DNA of 64,000 nucleotides, from the NCBI RefSeq assembly GCF_003633685.1, contig NZ_RBKT01000001.1:1736001-1800000 (forward strand), in the 5' to 3' direction. Shown one piece after another: positions 8,101 to 15,782 of the stretch. Made by a program: the position numbers and the translations under genes. Under the pieces are notes generated by a model. It saw only the letters and a list, made by a program, of their open reading frames with translations, did no database searches and was not told the origin of the DNA. The DNA comes from Micromonospora pisi. GTDB lineage: Bacteria; Actinomycetota; Actinomycetes; Mycobacteriales; Micromonosporaceae. Every line of letters starts with the position of its first letter. Position 1 is the first letter of the stretch.

Positions 8101-8186
8101 GGCCATCGGCGGGCGCGTACAGCGCAGCCGCGATGGCCATGGCGTTCTTCCCTCCCTCTGTTTCCCGCTGCGCGGCTCTGCCGCGC
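8101..8186 (+). promoter_or_regulatory. Structured leader (two hairpins) upstream of the ABC-F gene
   Basis: The first hairpin (8101-8138) has an 8-bp outer stem and an internal GCGC/GCGC stem. It is followed by a pyrimidine-rich tract (TTCTTCCCTCCCTCTGTTT) that could serve as a weak terminator tail. The second hairpin spans 8170-8186. Alternative pairing of GGCCAT copies (8101-8106 and 8135-8140) is possible. This fits a stall-controlled switch with the mini-ORF at 8057-8086. Confidence 0.45.
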
Positions 8187-8212
8187 GCCCACATCACACC
8201 CAAGGGCTTCGC

Positions 8213-9850
8213 ATGTCCGATTCGTTCGTTGTCTGCTCGAACCTCTCCTTCTCCTGGCCGGACGACACACCGGTCTTCCAGGACCTCTCCTTCACCGTCG
8301 GCGCCGGTCGCACCGGCCTCGTCGCGCCGAACGGCGCAGGCAAGAGCACACTGCTCAAGCTGATCGCCGGTGAACTGAAACCCACCGCCGGAAGCATCTC
8401 CGTCAACGGGGTCCTCGGATACCTCCCCCAGACCCTGCCCCTGATCGGTGACCTGACCGTGGCCGAGGTGCTGGGCATCGCCCCGGTCCTCCAAGCCCTG
8501 AACGCGATCGAGTCCGGGGACGCGAGCGAGGAACACTTCACCACCATCGGCAACGACTGGGACATCGAGGAACGCACCAACGCGCAACTCGACCGGCTCG
8601 GGCTCGGGGACGTTTCGCTCACCCGACACCTGCACACCCTCAGCGGTGGCCAGGTCATCTCCCTCGGCCTGGCGGCACAACTGCTGAAGCAGCCCGATGT
8701 CCTGCTGCTCGACGAACCCACCAACAACCTCGACCTCGACGCGCGACACAAGCTCTACGGCGTGATCGAGGACTGGAACGGCTGTCTGCTGCTGGTCAGC
8801 CACGACCGCGCCCTGCTCGACCGGATGGACCGGATCGCCGAACTCGACCGGGGCGAACTCCGCCTCTACGGCGGGAACTTCACCGAGTACGAAGAGACGC
8901 GGGAGGCGATGCGGGAGGTCGCCGAGAAGAACGTGCGCAACGCCGAGCAGGAGGTCAAACGGGAGAAGCGGGAGATGCAGCAGGCGCGTGAGCGGGCCGA
9001 GCGCCGAGCCAGCAACGCCTCCAGGAACCTGAAGAACGCCGGCCTGCCGAGGATCTTCGCCGGGACGATGAAACGGGGCGCCCAGGAGTCGGCGGGCAAG
9101 GCGAGCCAGACGCACGCCGCGCGGGTCAACGACGCGAAGGCCCGGCTCGACGAGGCCGGCCGCGCCCTGCGCGAGGAGCAGAGGATCTCGCTGGAACTGC
9201 CCGGGACCAAGGTCCCCTCCGGACGCACCCTCCTGCACGGGGAACGGATGCAGGTCCGGTACGGCGAGCGGGCCCTCTTCGCCACTGCGGGTGCCGACCT
9301 GATCATCCGGGGGCCGGAACGGATCGCCCTGACCGGTCCCAACGGCGCCGGCAAGTCGACCCTGCTGCGCGTGATCAACGGCGATCTCGAACCGTCCAGT
9401 GGCGAGATCACCCGGGCCGAGGGCCGGGTCGCGTACCTGTCCCAACGGCTGGACCTGCTCGACCTCGACCGGACCGTGATGGAGAACCTGGCCGCGTCCG
9501 CGCCCACCATGCCGGAGGCGCAGCGGATGAATCTGCTCGCCCGCTTCCTGTTCCGGGGCTCCCGGATCCACCTGCCGGTCGGGGTGCTCTCCGGCGGCGA
9601 ACGGCTGCGCGCCACCCTGGCCTGTGTCCTGTTCGCCGAACCGGCGCCCCAGCTGCTGCTGCTCGACGAACCGACCAACAACCTCGACCTGGTCAGCGTC
9701 AGTCAGCTGGAGGGCGCGCTCGACGCCTACGAGGGCGCGTTCGTGGTGGTCAGCCACGACGAACGGTTCCTCGCGGAGATCCGGGTGCAACGGTGGCTCC
9801 GGCTCGACGACGGCCGCCTGCTGGAGACCGGGCCGCCCGAGAGCGCCTGA
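8213..9850 (+). CDS. ABC-F family ribosome-associated ATPase, probable antibiotic resistance type
   Basis: 545 residues, two fused ABC ATPase domains and no membrane segments. Domain 1 has Walker A APNGAGKST (near 42), signature LSGGQVISLGL and Walker B LLLDEPTNNLD. Domain 2 has TGPNGAGKST (near 375), LSGGERLRATLAC and LLLDEPTNNLD. Between them lies a long, highly charged helical linker (about 225-310, rich in R, E and K), the P-site tRNA interaction region. ABC-F proteins bind the ribosomal E site and either dislodge antibiotics or aid translation. The leader with an upstream mini-ORF favours an inducible resistance type over the EttA type, but the drug cannot be named. The ATG at 8213 lies 8 nt after the weak ribosome binding site AAGGG. 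Confidence 0.88.
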   Translation: MSDSFVVCSNLSFSWPDDTPVFQDLSFTVGAGRTGLVAPNGAGKSTLLKLIAGELKPTAGSISVNGVLGYLPQTLPLIGDLTVAEVLGIAPVLQALNAIESGDASEEHFTTIGNDWDIEERTNAQLDRLGLGDVSLTRHLHTLSGGQVISLGLAAQLLKQPDVLLLDEPTNNLDLDARHKLYGVIEDWNGCLLLVSHDRALLDRMDRIAELDRGELRLYGGNFTEYEETREAMREVAEKNVRNAEQEVKREKREMQQARERAERRASNASRNLKNAGLPRIFAGTMKRGAQESAGKASQTHAARVNDAKARLDEAGRALREEQRISLELPGTKVPSGRTLLHGERMQVRYGERALFATAGADLIIRGPERIALTGPNGAGKSTLLRVINGDLEPSSGEITRAEGRVAYLSQRLDLLDLDRTVMENLAASAPTMPEAQRMNLLARFLFRGSRIHLPVGVLSGGERLRATLACVLFAEPAPQLLLLDEPTNNLDLVSVSQLEGALDAYEGAFVVVSHDERFLAEIRVQRWLRLDDGRLLETGPPESA

Positions 9851-9860
9851 GCCGGGGTAC

Positions 9861-9890
9861 GGGAGGGCCCGGACGCGTCCGGGCCCTCCC
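9861..9890. terminator. Bidirectional terminator palindrome
   Basis: A 30-bp perfect palindrome (arm GGGAGGGCCCGGACG) lies between the convergent ABC-F gene and the response regulator gene. It can serve both strands. Confidence 0.75.
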
Positions 9891-9932
9891 ACCCGGCACC
9901 CTTTCCTCCGTACGCGGCGCGTCCCGGACCGG

Positions 9933-10577
9933 TCAGCCGGTGGCGTCCCGGACCAGGATCGCCGCCTGGACCCGGTTGGCGAGCCCGAGCTTGGCGAGCG
10001 AGCGGCTGACGTGCGCCTTGACCGTCGCCTCGGTCAGCGACAGTTCGGCACCGATCCCCGCGTTGGACAGGCCACGGGCGAGTGCCTCGATCACGTCGCG
10101 TTCCCGGCCGGTGAGGAGGGCGAGCCGTTCCCGGGCCCGCTGTGCCACCGCCGGGCCGCGTTCCACGAAGGAGCTGAGCAGGCGCATGGTGACCGTCGGA
10201 GCGAGCATGGCGTGGCCGGCGTGCACCGTACGGACGGCGGCGGCGAGCTCGGTCGGCGGAGTGTCCTTGAGCAGGAACCCCACCGCACCGGCCCGGAGCG
10301 CCTGGTGGACGTACTCGTCCAGGTCGAAGGTGGTCAACATGATCACCTTCGGCGGGTTCGGAACGGCACCGATCCGGGCCGCGGCGGTGAGCCCGTCCAT
10401 CCCCGGCATCCGTACATCCATCAGCACCACCTCGGGCCCGAGCCGGGTCACCACGTCGACCGCCTCGGCCCCGTCCCGCGCCTCCCCGACCACCACGATG
10501 TCCCCGGCGGCCTCGAGGATCAACCGCAGGCCCGACCGGACCAGATGTTCGTCGTCGACCACCAGCACCCTGATCAC
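9933..10577 (-). CDS. NarL/LuxR-type two-component response regulator
   Basis: 214 residues. The receiver domain starts at residue 1 (MIRVLVVDDEHLVRSGLRLI) with phosphoacceptor Asp in VVLMDVRMPGMDGL near 54, Thr in MLTTFD and Lys in FLLKDTPP. The C-terminal LuxR helix-turn-helix is at about 145-205 (LTGRERDVIEALARGLSNAG, then SLTEATVKAHVSRSLAKLGL). The ATG overlaps the stop of the upstream kinase gene by 4 nt (ATGA), so it pairs with that kinase. The signal and regulon are unknown; an imperfect palindrome near 11831-11850 is a candidate autoregulatory site. Confidence 0.92.
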   Translation of the reverse strand: MIRVLVVDDEHLVRSGLRLILEAAGDIVVVGEARDGAEAVDVVTRLGPEVVLMDVRMPGMDGLTAAARIGAVPNPPKVIMLTTFDLDEYVHQALRAGAVGFLLKDTPPTELAAAVRTVHAGHAMLAPTVTMRLLSSFVERGPAVAQRARERLALLTGRERDVIEALARGLSNAGIGAELSLTEATVKAHVSRSLAKLGLANRVQAAILVRDATG

Positions 10578-11779
10578 GCCGGCACCCCCCGTCCCGGGTA
10601 CGGGATCCGGGCGCGGACGGTGAACCCGCCGTCCGGCTCGCCACCGGTCTCCAGCCGCCCGTCGAGCAACTCCACCCGCTCGCGGAGCCCGACCAGGCCG
10701 AGCCCGGCGCCGGGCAGCCCCTCGGCCACCGTGGTCGGCGCCGTGTTCCGTACGGACACCTCGAGACTGTCCGGCAGGTAACGCAGGTGGACGTCGGTGA
10801 CCCCGTCCCGGGCATACTTGTGGACGTTGGTCAGCGCCTCCTGCACCACCCGGTACGCGGCGTGTTCCACCGTCACCGGCAGGGGTTGGGGCGTTCCGTC
10901 GTCATGTCGGGTGACCGCGACACCCGCGCCCCGCGACTCCTCCAGCAGCCGGTCGAGGTCGGCGAGCGCCGGCTGCGGTACGAGACCCGCCCCGACGGTC
11001 CACTCCGACCGCAGTACGCCGAGCACGTCCCGCAGGTTCGCCAGGGCCTCACGGCCGGTCGACCGGATCAGGGCCGCCGTCTCGACCGTACCGGCGTCGG
11101 TGGCACTGACCTCCAGCGCGCCCGCGTGCAGCACCATGAGTGAGACCCGGTGCGCGACCACGTCGTGCATCTCCCGGGCGATCCGGTTGCGCTCCTCGGC
11201 GCGGACCCGATCGGTCCGGGCCTGCTGCTCCCGTTCGAGCTGGTCGGCCCGCTCACGCAGGGCGGTGAGGGTCTGCCTGCGGGCGTCCACCAAGAGTCCG
11301 ACGATCAGCGGCAGACCGATGTGCATCAGGCACATCATCAGGAAGTTGGCCGGCGTGGCCGTGTTGAGGTAGCGGTCACCACCGACGGCGACACCGACCG
11401 GGATGGACGCGACCATGACCATGCCGGCGCCGAGCAGGTAGCCGCCGAGCTGCCCGGGACGGCGCTGGTTCGTACCGGCGTAGTAGGAGGCGACGGCGAG
11501 GGCCGGCCACATGACGACGGCGATCCAGGCGACCGCCGCCACGGCGTACAGCGGCCAAAGCCGTACCCGGGCGTGGGCGGCGGCGAGGGCGCAGGCACCG
11601 GCCAGCACGGCGATCACGGGCTCGGGCCAGGACGACCGGACCCCGAGGCCGCCGCTGGCCGACAGCCAGGAGCCGATCAGGACGGTGACGCCGAGCAGGC
11701 CCGGAACCAGCCGGCGGAGGTCGCCGACGTCTCGGAGACGGCCTGGAAGCGGGAGCGTCGGCGGGTGTGGGATCACCAC
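10574..11779 (-). CDS. NarL-family sensor histidine kinase
   Basis: About 401 residues. The N-terminal half holds five or six membrane segments. It is followed by a coiled coil (LTALRERADQLEREQQARTD) and the HisKA_3 dimerisation domain with phosphoacceptor His in ARMHDVVAH-like RIAREMHDVVAHRVSLM. The C-terminal HATPase has its N-box around ALTNVHKYARDGV and G-box GAGLGLVGLRERV. The frame is open far upstream, but that part has shadow-type composition. I choose the paired GTG GTG at 11779/11776, which directly follows a TACCCT -10-like box, as expected for a leaderless mRNA. It phosphorylates the adjacent regulator. Confidence 0.88.
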   Translation of the reverse strand: MVIPHPPTLPLPGRLRDVGDLRRLVPGLLGVTVLIGSWLSASGGLGVRSSWPEPVIAVLAGACALAAAHARVRLWPLYAVAAVAWIAVVMWPALAVASYYAGTNQRRPGQLGGYLLGAGMVMVASIPVGVAVGGDRYLNTATPANFLMMCLMHIGLPLIVGLLVDARRQTLTALRERADQLEREQQARTDRVRAEERNRIAREMHDVVAHRVSLMVLHAGALEVSATDAGTVETAALIRSTGREALANLRDVLGVLRSEWTVGAGLVPQPALADLDRLLEESRGAGVAVTRHDDGTPQPLPVTVEHAAYRVVQEALTNVHKYARDGVTDVHLRYLPDSLEVSVRNTAPTTVAEGLPGAGLGLVGLRERVELLDGRLETGGEPDGGFTVRARIPYPGRGVPA

Positions 11780-11947
11780 CCCAGGGTAGGTGCGGCCCGG
11801 CCGTGCGACCGGCGCCGATCGTCGCGGCGACCCCTTACCTAAGTAGGGGGTGCGGGCCGACCCTGGGCAGATGCGCGCACCAGGGCGGGTGGCCGAGGCT
11901 CGGGTCATGACCGACATGTGGACCAGCCGGCCGGCGGCGGGCAGCCG

Positions 11948-12625
11948 ATGATGGACGCCGTCCTCGAACTGCTCACCCGGACCATGACCTCGCCGTGGGT
12001 GTATCTGGCGATCTTCGCGATCGCCGTGGTCGACGGGTTCTTCCCGGTCGTACCGAGTGAGACGGCGGTGATCACCGCCGGGGTGTTCGCCGCGACCGGT
12101 GGGCCGGACCTGCTGCTGGTGATGGCCGTCGCCGCCACCGGCGCGTTTGTCGGCGACCACGTCTCGTACCTCATCGGCCGGACCGGTGGCAGCCGGGTGA
12201 CCGGACGGCTGCGACCCGGCGGCCGCCGGTACGCCGCGTACACCTGGGCCCGCGCGGCGCTGCTGGACCGGGGCGGCCTGGCCCTGATCGTCGCCCGGTA
12301 CGTGCCCGGCGGTCGGACCGCGATCACCGTGACCATGGGCACGGTCGGCTACCCGCGCCGCCGGTTCCATCTCTTCGACGCCGTCGCCGCCTGCTCCTGG
12401 GCGCTCTACTCGGCCCTGGTCGGTTACCTCGGTGGGGTGGCCTTCGAGCACGACCCGATCCGGGGCCTGCTGCTCGGGCTCGGCATCGCCTTCACCGTCA
12501 CGGTCGCGGTCGAGGCGGTCCGGTACCTCCGCCGCCGGTCCGGCCCACGGCCGGCGCCGGGCGCGACCGCGGCCGTCCACGCCGGCGCGGCAGCGGGACG
12601 GGGCCCGGGACCGGCCCCCGACTAG
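11948..12625 (+). CDS. DedA family membrane protein
   Basis: 225 residues with four to five membrane segments. Family motifs are present: the N-terminal re-entrant loop with Glu (FFPVVPSETAVITAG near residue 30) and the R-x-x-PGxR motif (ARYVPGGRTAITVTMG near 118). DedA proteins are proposed phospholipid flippases or scramblases that support envelope homeostasis. The start is uncertain. A GTG at 11918 is in frame, but I prefer the ATG at 11948: a short reading frame beginning at ATG 11907 ends in TGA overlapping this ATG, so re-initiation is possible. A C-terminal basic and Gly/Pro/Ala-rich tail of about 40 residues is unusual. Confidence 0.85.
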   Translation: MMDAVLELLTRTMTSPWVYLAIFAIAVVDGFFPVVPSETAVITAGVFAATGGPDLLLVMAVAATGAFVGDHVSYLIGRTGGSRVTGRLRPGGRRYAAYTWARAALLDRGGLALIVARYVPGGRTAITVTMGTVGYPRRRFHLFDAVAACSWALYSALVGYLGGVAFEHDPIRGLLLGLGIAFTVTVAVEAVRYLRRRSGPRPAPGATAAVHAGAAAGRGPGPAPD

Positions 12626-12688
12626 GGTCGACCCGGCTCGAACCCGGCGGTACGTCACCGCCGGCCACCTGGTCGCCAGCGGCGGTCG

Positions 12689-12707
12689 CCGGCCCGGACC
12701 GGGCCGG
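12689..12707. terminator. Short GC palindrome between convergent genes
   Basis: CCGGCCCGG-A-CCGGGCCGG (9-bp arms, 1-nt centre) lies just before the methyltransferase stop codon and after dedA. It is a weak bidirectional terminator candidate without a T-tract. Confidence 0.45.
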
Positions 12708-12710
12708 GTG

Positions 12711-13544
12711 TCACGGCTTGCGGGCCAGCCCGGACCAGTAGTACGCGGCGTTCGGGTCGACCGGCGGCTCACCGTCGGGACGCCAGGCCATCACCGGTAC
12801 GACTCCCGGCTCGACCAGTTCCCAGTCGCCGAAGAAGCGGGTCACGTCGTCGCGCACCCGGGGCACCAGGGTCATCCCGCCCTGGCCGGCGGCGGCCGCG
12901 ACGCCGGCCATCGCCTCCGGGTCGAACTCCTGGCCGGGGTGGGTGATCGCGACGTAGCTGCCGGAGGGCAGCGCGTCCAGCAGGGTGGCGACCTTCTCCC
13001 AGGGGTCGTCGGCGTCGGCGACCAGCATCAGGATCGCGATCAGCAGCAGACCCACCGGCTGCTCGAGGTCGAGCGTCGCGGTCAGCTCCGGGTCGGCCAG
13101 GATCCTGCCCGGGTCACGCATGTCGGCGTCGAGGTAGACGGTCTGCCCCTCGGTGCCGCTGACCATCAGCGCCCGCGCGTGCGTCAGCACGATCGGATCG
13201 TGGTCCACGTACGCCACCCGGGTCTGCGGCGCGATCACCTGCGCGATCTCGTGCACGTTCGGCCTGGTCGGGATGCCGGTGCCGAGGTCGAGGAACTGCC
13301 GGATGCCGGCCGACCCGGTCAGGTAGCGGACCACCCGGTGCATGAAGGCCCGGTTCTCCCGGGCCATGGTACGGATGCTCGGGATGGCGGCGACGAACGC
13401 GTCGCCCATCGCCCGGTCGGCGGCGAAGTTGTCCTTGCCGCCGATCCAGTAGTCGTACATCCGCGCGGAGTGCGCCACGCTGGTGTCGATCCCCGCCGGC
13501 GCCCACTCGCCATCCACGTTCCCGACACCCGACGGCTGTGACAC
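12711..13544 (-). CDS. DUF574 (SAM-dependent methyltransferase family) protein
   Basis: About 277 residues. The family signature ARMYDYWIGGKDNFAADR is near the N-terminus, followed by the SAM-binding motif FLDLGTGIPT and the acidic strand VAYVDHDPIVLTHA. This family is strongly expanded in actinomycetes, often with unknown substrates. I choose the GTG at 13544, which has GGGGG 5 nt upstream and gives the usual short N-terminus; the frame continues to 13583. The gene stands alone on the minus strand, convergent with dedA. Methyl transfer activity is inferred from the fold only. Confidence 0.85.
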   Translation of the reverse strand: MSQPSGVGNVDGEWAPAGIDTSVAHSARMYDYWIGGKDNFAADRAMGDAFVAAIPSIRTMARENRAFMHRVVRYLTGSAGIRQFLDLGTGIPTRPNVHEIAQVIAPQTRVAYVDHDPIVLTHARALMVSGTEGQTVYLDADMRDPGRILADPELTATLDLEQPVGLLLIAILMLVADADDPWEKVATLLDALPSGSYVAITHPGQEFDPEAMAGVAAAAGQGGMTLVPRVRDDVTRFFGDWELVEPGVVPVMAWRPDGEPPVDPNAAYYWSGLARKP

Positions 13545-13651
13545 CGCTACCCCCACAGATCGTGAAACCTTTTCGGCACGCACACCTTAGCGACATCCGT
13601 CACCGTGCCGGGGCATCCGTCGACACGGCCGCGCCGTCCGGTCCGGATCGG

Positions 13652-14482
13652 TCAGGCCAGGGCCACCCGGCCCTGGTGCTCGTCGCGCGGAAGCTCGCCG
13701 TCGGCGACCGCGACGATCTCCAGGTGCTCCAGTGTGACCTGCCCCGAGAGCACCGTGCTGAACGCGATGTCGGCGGCGTCGCGACCCGTGGCGATCCGCA
13801 CCATGCTCTGCCGGGGTGCCAGCCGGGTCGCGTCCCAGAGCTGCCATTGGCCGTCGAGTTCGGTCTCCACCACGGCGTGGAAGTCCATTGGCGACAGGCC
13901 GGGCGCGTAGACGGCGGCGACCCGCGCGGGTACGTCGACGGCCCGGCAGAGGGCGGCGACCACGTGCGCGAAGTCGCGACAGACCCCCTCCCCGGCAAGC
14001 AGCGTGTCCACCGCGTCGGTGGTCGGACCACTGCTGCCGGAGGCGTACGCGAGGTTCTCCCAGACGTACTCCCGGATTGCCCGTACCCGCTGGTCCGCCG
14101 TTGACTCGCCGCCGAAGTGGCTGCGGGCGAAGCCGGCGAGCCGGTCCGAGGGGCAGTACCGGCTCGGCCGCAGCGCCTCCACCCGTTCCGCGTCACCGAC
14201 CGGGGCGGGCGTGACGCCGCGCGCCGTGCTTGTCGCCTGGTAGGTGACGGTCAGGGTGCCCGGCCGTAGCCGGATCAGGTGCGAGCGGCCACCCACCGCC
14301 GTGGCGATCTCATCGGCGCTGACCGGCACCTCGTTGTTGACGATCTCCAGTCGCTCGCCCAGCACCGCGCCGGGCGGGCGGGCGACCGCGATCTGGAGCA
14401 CCACGCTGGCCGGGGTGGCCACCTCCATGACGAGCGTGCCACCGACCTGGACGGTTTCCGGATGTGTCTGCGCCTGATTCAT
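13652..14482 (-). CDS. Transglutaminase-like cysteine protease fold protein
   Basis: 276 residues. An N-terminal beta-rich region (about 1-110, Bact_transglu_N-like) precedes the transglutaminase core. The catalytic triad is recognisable: Cys in GEGVCRDFAH, His in MDFHAVVE and Asp in LWDATRL. Members of this family act as peptidases, transglutaminases or amidases; no signal peptide is present, so it is cytoplasmic. The ATG at 14482 is preceded by GGGACG about 8 nt upstream, and the longer open frame (to 14644) is Arg/Gly-rich shadow sequence. Bacterial relatives often pair with alpha-E and circularly permuted ATP-grasp proteins, but none is present here. Confidence 0.85.
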   Translation of the reverse strand: MNQAQTHPETVQVGGTLVMEVATPASVVLQIAVARPPGAVLGERLEIVNNEVPVSADEIATAVGGRSHLIRLRPGTLTVTYQATSTARGVTPAPVGDAERVEALRPSRYCPSDRLAGFARSHFGGESTADQRVRAIREYVWENLAYASGSSGPTTDAVDTLLAGEGVCRDFAHVVAALCRAVDVPARVAAVYAPGLSPMDFHAVVETELDGQWQLWDATRLAPRQSMVRIATGRDAADIAFSTVLSGQVTLEHLEIVAVADGELPRDEHQGRVALA

Positions 14483-15056
14483 CGTTGGTACGTCCCGTCC
14501 TCGTCTGGCGACAGTGTGCGGGCCTGGCGCCGCCGACCGGGTACGCGACGTCGTTGCCGTCCCGCCACCTCTTCCGGCGGACGCGGGCCCGAGCCGGCGC
14601 CGTGGAGTCCGACCGGGATCGATTATCACCGTTCCCGATGCCATCCGCCCGGCCCGGCGCAGGCTCGCCGGCTGCCGTCCACCCGGCGCGTCGGGGTCGG
14701 TGCTGGTGCAGCCGGGTCAGCCGGACGTGGCCCGGGAGTAGAGTGAGGGTCACCGTCGCGGAGTCCGGCGGCGGACCAACCTGACGATGATCCAGACCCG
14801 ACGATGATCCGGACCCGTAGCCGGAATTCGAGGATCAGCACTGAGCGGGTCGGTGGGCCGGGCGCCCAGCCAATTCTCTTTCGACCGACCCGGTCCTGCG
14901 CACGCACCGCACCCGATCTCAGACGGAGAACGGGAGACCTCGCATCCGGTTACGGCCTCTCCGTGGTGAGCGGGACCAGGACGGCAACGGTGACATCCGG
15001 CCATCGGACCGGCGTACGACCGACAGGATCTCGACCGACCAGGTATGGAGTAGGAC
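14483..15056. other. 574-bp intergenic region, no gene recognised
   Basis: The region lies between two divergent genes. Both strands have open frames with shadow composition and no plausible start plus ribosome binding site. Signals seen are TAGAGT (14736-14741, plus strand) as a possible -10, and an imperfect direct repeat CGATGATCC(A/G)GACCCG around 14785-14817. Nothing else is supportable. Confidence 0.5.
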
Positions 15057-15230
15057 ATGGAAATCGACAGGCACAAGATCCTGGACGCACTTCGACGTCG
15101 CGGGCAGCATCACCGGGCCGACTGGGTGGAAAAGGAGTTGCCCGAGCGGGTCGACACCGTCCGCAACTCCGGCCTGCTCTCGATGCTCAACCTCGACCCG
15201 GCCGAGTTCGCCGACCAGCCGAACAGGTGA
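15057..15230 (+). CDS. Small conserved-looking hypothetical protein (57 aa)
   Basis: A 57-residue acidic/basic soluble protein beginning MEIDRHKILDALRRRGQHHR and ending with an amphipathic stretch (SGLLSMLNLDPAEF). The ATG is preceded by GGAG at 6 nt, and codon positions show the strong G/C third-base bias of real genes. The pattern 'short helix, RGQHxRADWVxxELPxxVDTxxxxGLL' looks like a small actinobacterial family of unknown function; that is recollection, not a search. It may share a transcript with the gene cluster to its right only weakly, because a separate promoter lies before the DoxX gene. Confidence 0.75.
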   Translation: MEIDRHKILDALRRRGQHHRADWVEKELPERVDTVRNSGLLSMLNLDPAEFADQPNR

Positions 15231-15259
15231 CGGCGACCCGCCGATCGTAGGCACTAAAC

Positions 15260-15283
15260 AATCGTTGACTCATCTCAACGATT
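15260..15283. promoter_or_regulatory. Inverted-repeat operator in the DoxX promoter
   Basis: A perfect 9-bp inverted repeat, AATCGTTGA (15260-15268) and TCAACGATT (15275-15283), with a 6-bp centre covers the -35 box and the spacer of the promoter at 15265-15293. A protein bound here would occlude RNA polymerase. The regulator is not adjacent. Confidence 0.7.
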
Positions 15284-15293
15284 TCTCTATGGT
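15265..15293 (+). promoter_or_regulatory. Promoter of the DoxX gene
   Basis: TTGACT (15265-15270), a 17-bp spacer and TATGGT (15288-15293) match the housekeeping sigma consensus unusually well for this genome. The start point would be near 15300, giving a 5' leader of about 36 nt. Confidence 0.75.
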
Positions 15294-15335
15294 GACGAAC
15301 GCGCTTCCCAACCCCCCACACTCCATGGAGCACGC

Positions 15336-15686
15336 GTGTCCGTCGCCTACGTCGCCCTCGCGATCCTGCTCAGCGTCATGCTGCTGGGCTCGGCCCAGGG
15401 CAAGCTGACCAAAAACGAAAAGGTCGTACAGGGGCTCAGCGCCGCGAACGTCCCGCTGAACTGGTACCCACCGCTGGCCACCATCGAGATCATCGGCGCG
15501 GCCGGTCTGCTCATCGGAATCTTCATCGGCCCCCTCGGCGTCGCCGCCGCCGCCGGCGTCACGCTCTACTTCGTCGGTGCGGTCATCGCGCACCTGCGTG
15601 CCGGCGACACCTCGGGCGTCGCCGCGCCCGCGACGATCCTGCTGATCGCCGTCGCCACCCTCGTCGTACGGATCCTCTCGCTCTGA
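15336..15686 (+). CDS. DoxX family membrane protein
   Basis: 116 residues and four membrane segments, of normal DoxX-like length. Features are an N-terminal helix (VAYVALAILLSVMLLGSAQG), the polar GKLTKNEKV loop and a Pro/Tyr loop before helix 2 (LNWYPPLATIEIIGAAGLL). DoxX-like proteins are linked to quinone or thiol redox and detoxification and are frequently controlled by MarR, TetR or HxlR repressors. The start is a GTG at 15336. The gene has its own strong promoter overlapped by an inverted-repeat operator, so it is probably inducible. Confidence 0.85.
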   Translation: MSVAYVALAILLSVMLLGSAQGKLTKNEKVVQGLSAANVPLNWYPPLATIEIIGAAGLLIGIFIGPLGVAAAAGVTLYFVGAVIAHLRAGDTSGVAAPATILLIAVATLVVRILSL

Positions 15687-15736
15687 CGCCGCCGCCCGTC
15701 GGCGCCCGCCGTACGAACCCGGGCTCTCCGCCGTCC

Positions 15737-15764
15737 GCCCGGTCCGCACCCACGCGGACCGGGC
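15737..15764. terminator. Bidirectional terminator hairpin
   Basis: An 11-bp stem (GCCCGGTCCGC 15737-15747 with GCGGACCGGGC 15754-15764) and a 6-nt loop sit between the convergent DoxX gene and the sugar-binding protein gene. Confidence 0.65.
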
Positions 15765-15782
15765 CGACGAGCAGCGGTCGGG

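Noticed and set aside
7997-9892. Long minus-strand open frame antisense to the ABC-F gene
   Set aside because: The frame has Gly/Arg/Pro-rich shadow composition and no start with a ribosome binding site, and the plus strand has clear ABC motifs.
10574-12772. 732-codon frame for the histidine kinase
   Set aside because: The upstream 330 codons are low-complexity and antisense to dedA; the kinase starts at about 11779.
14204-14753. Open frames on both strands in the transglutaminase upstream region
   Set aside because: Compositional shadows without a plausible start; the transglutaminase starts at 14482.
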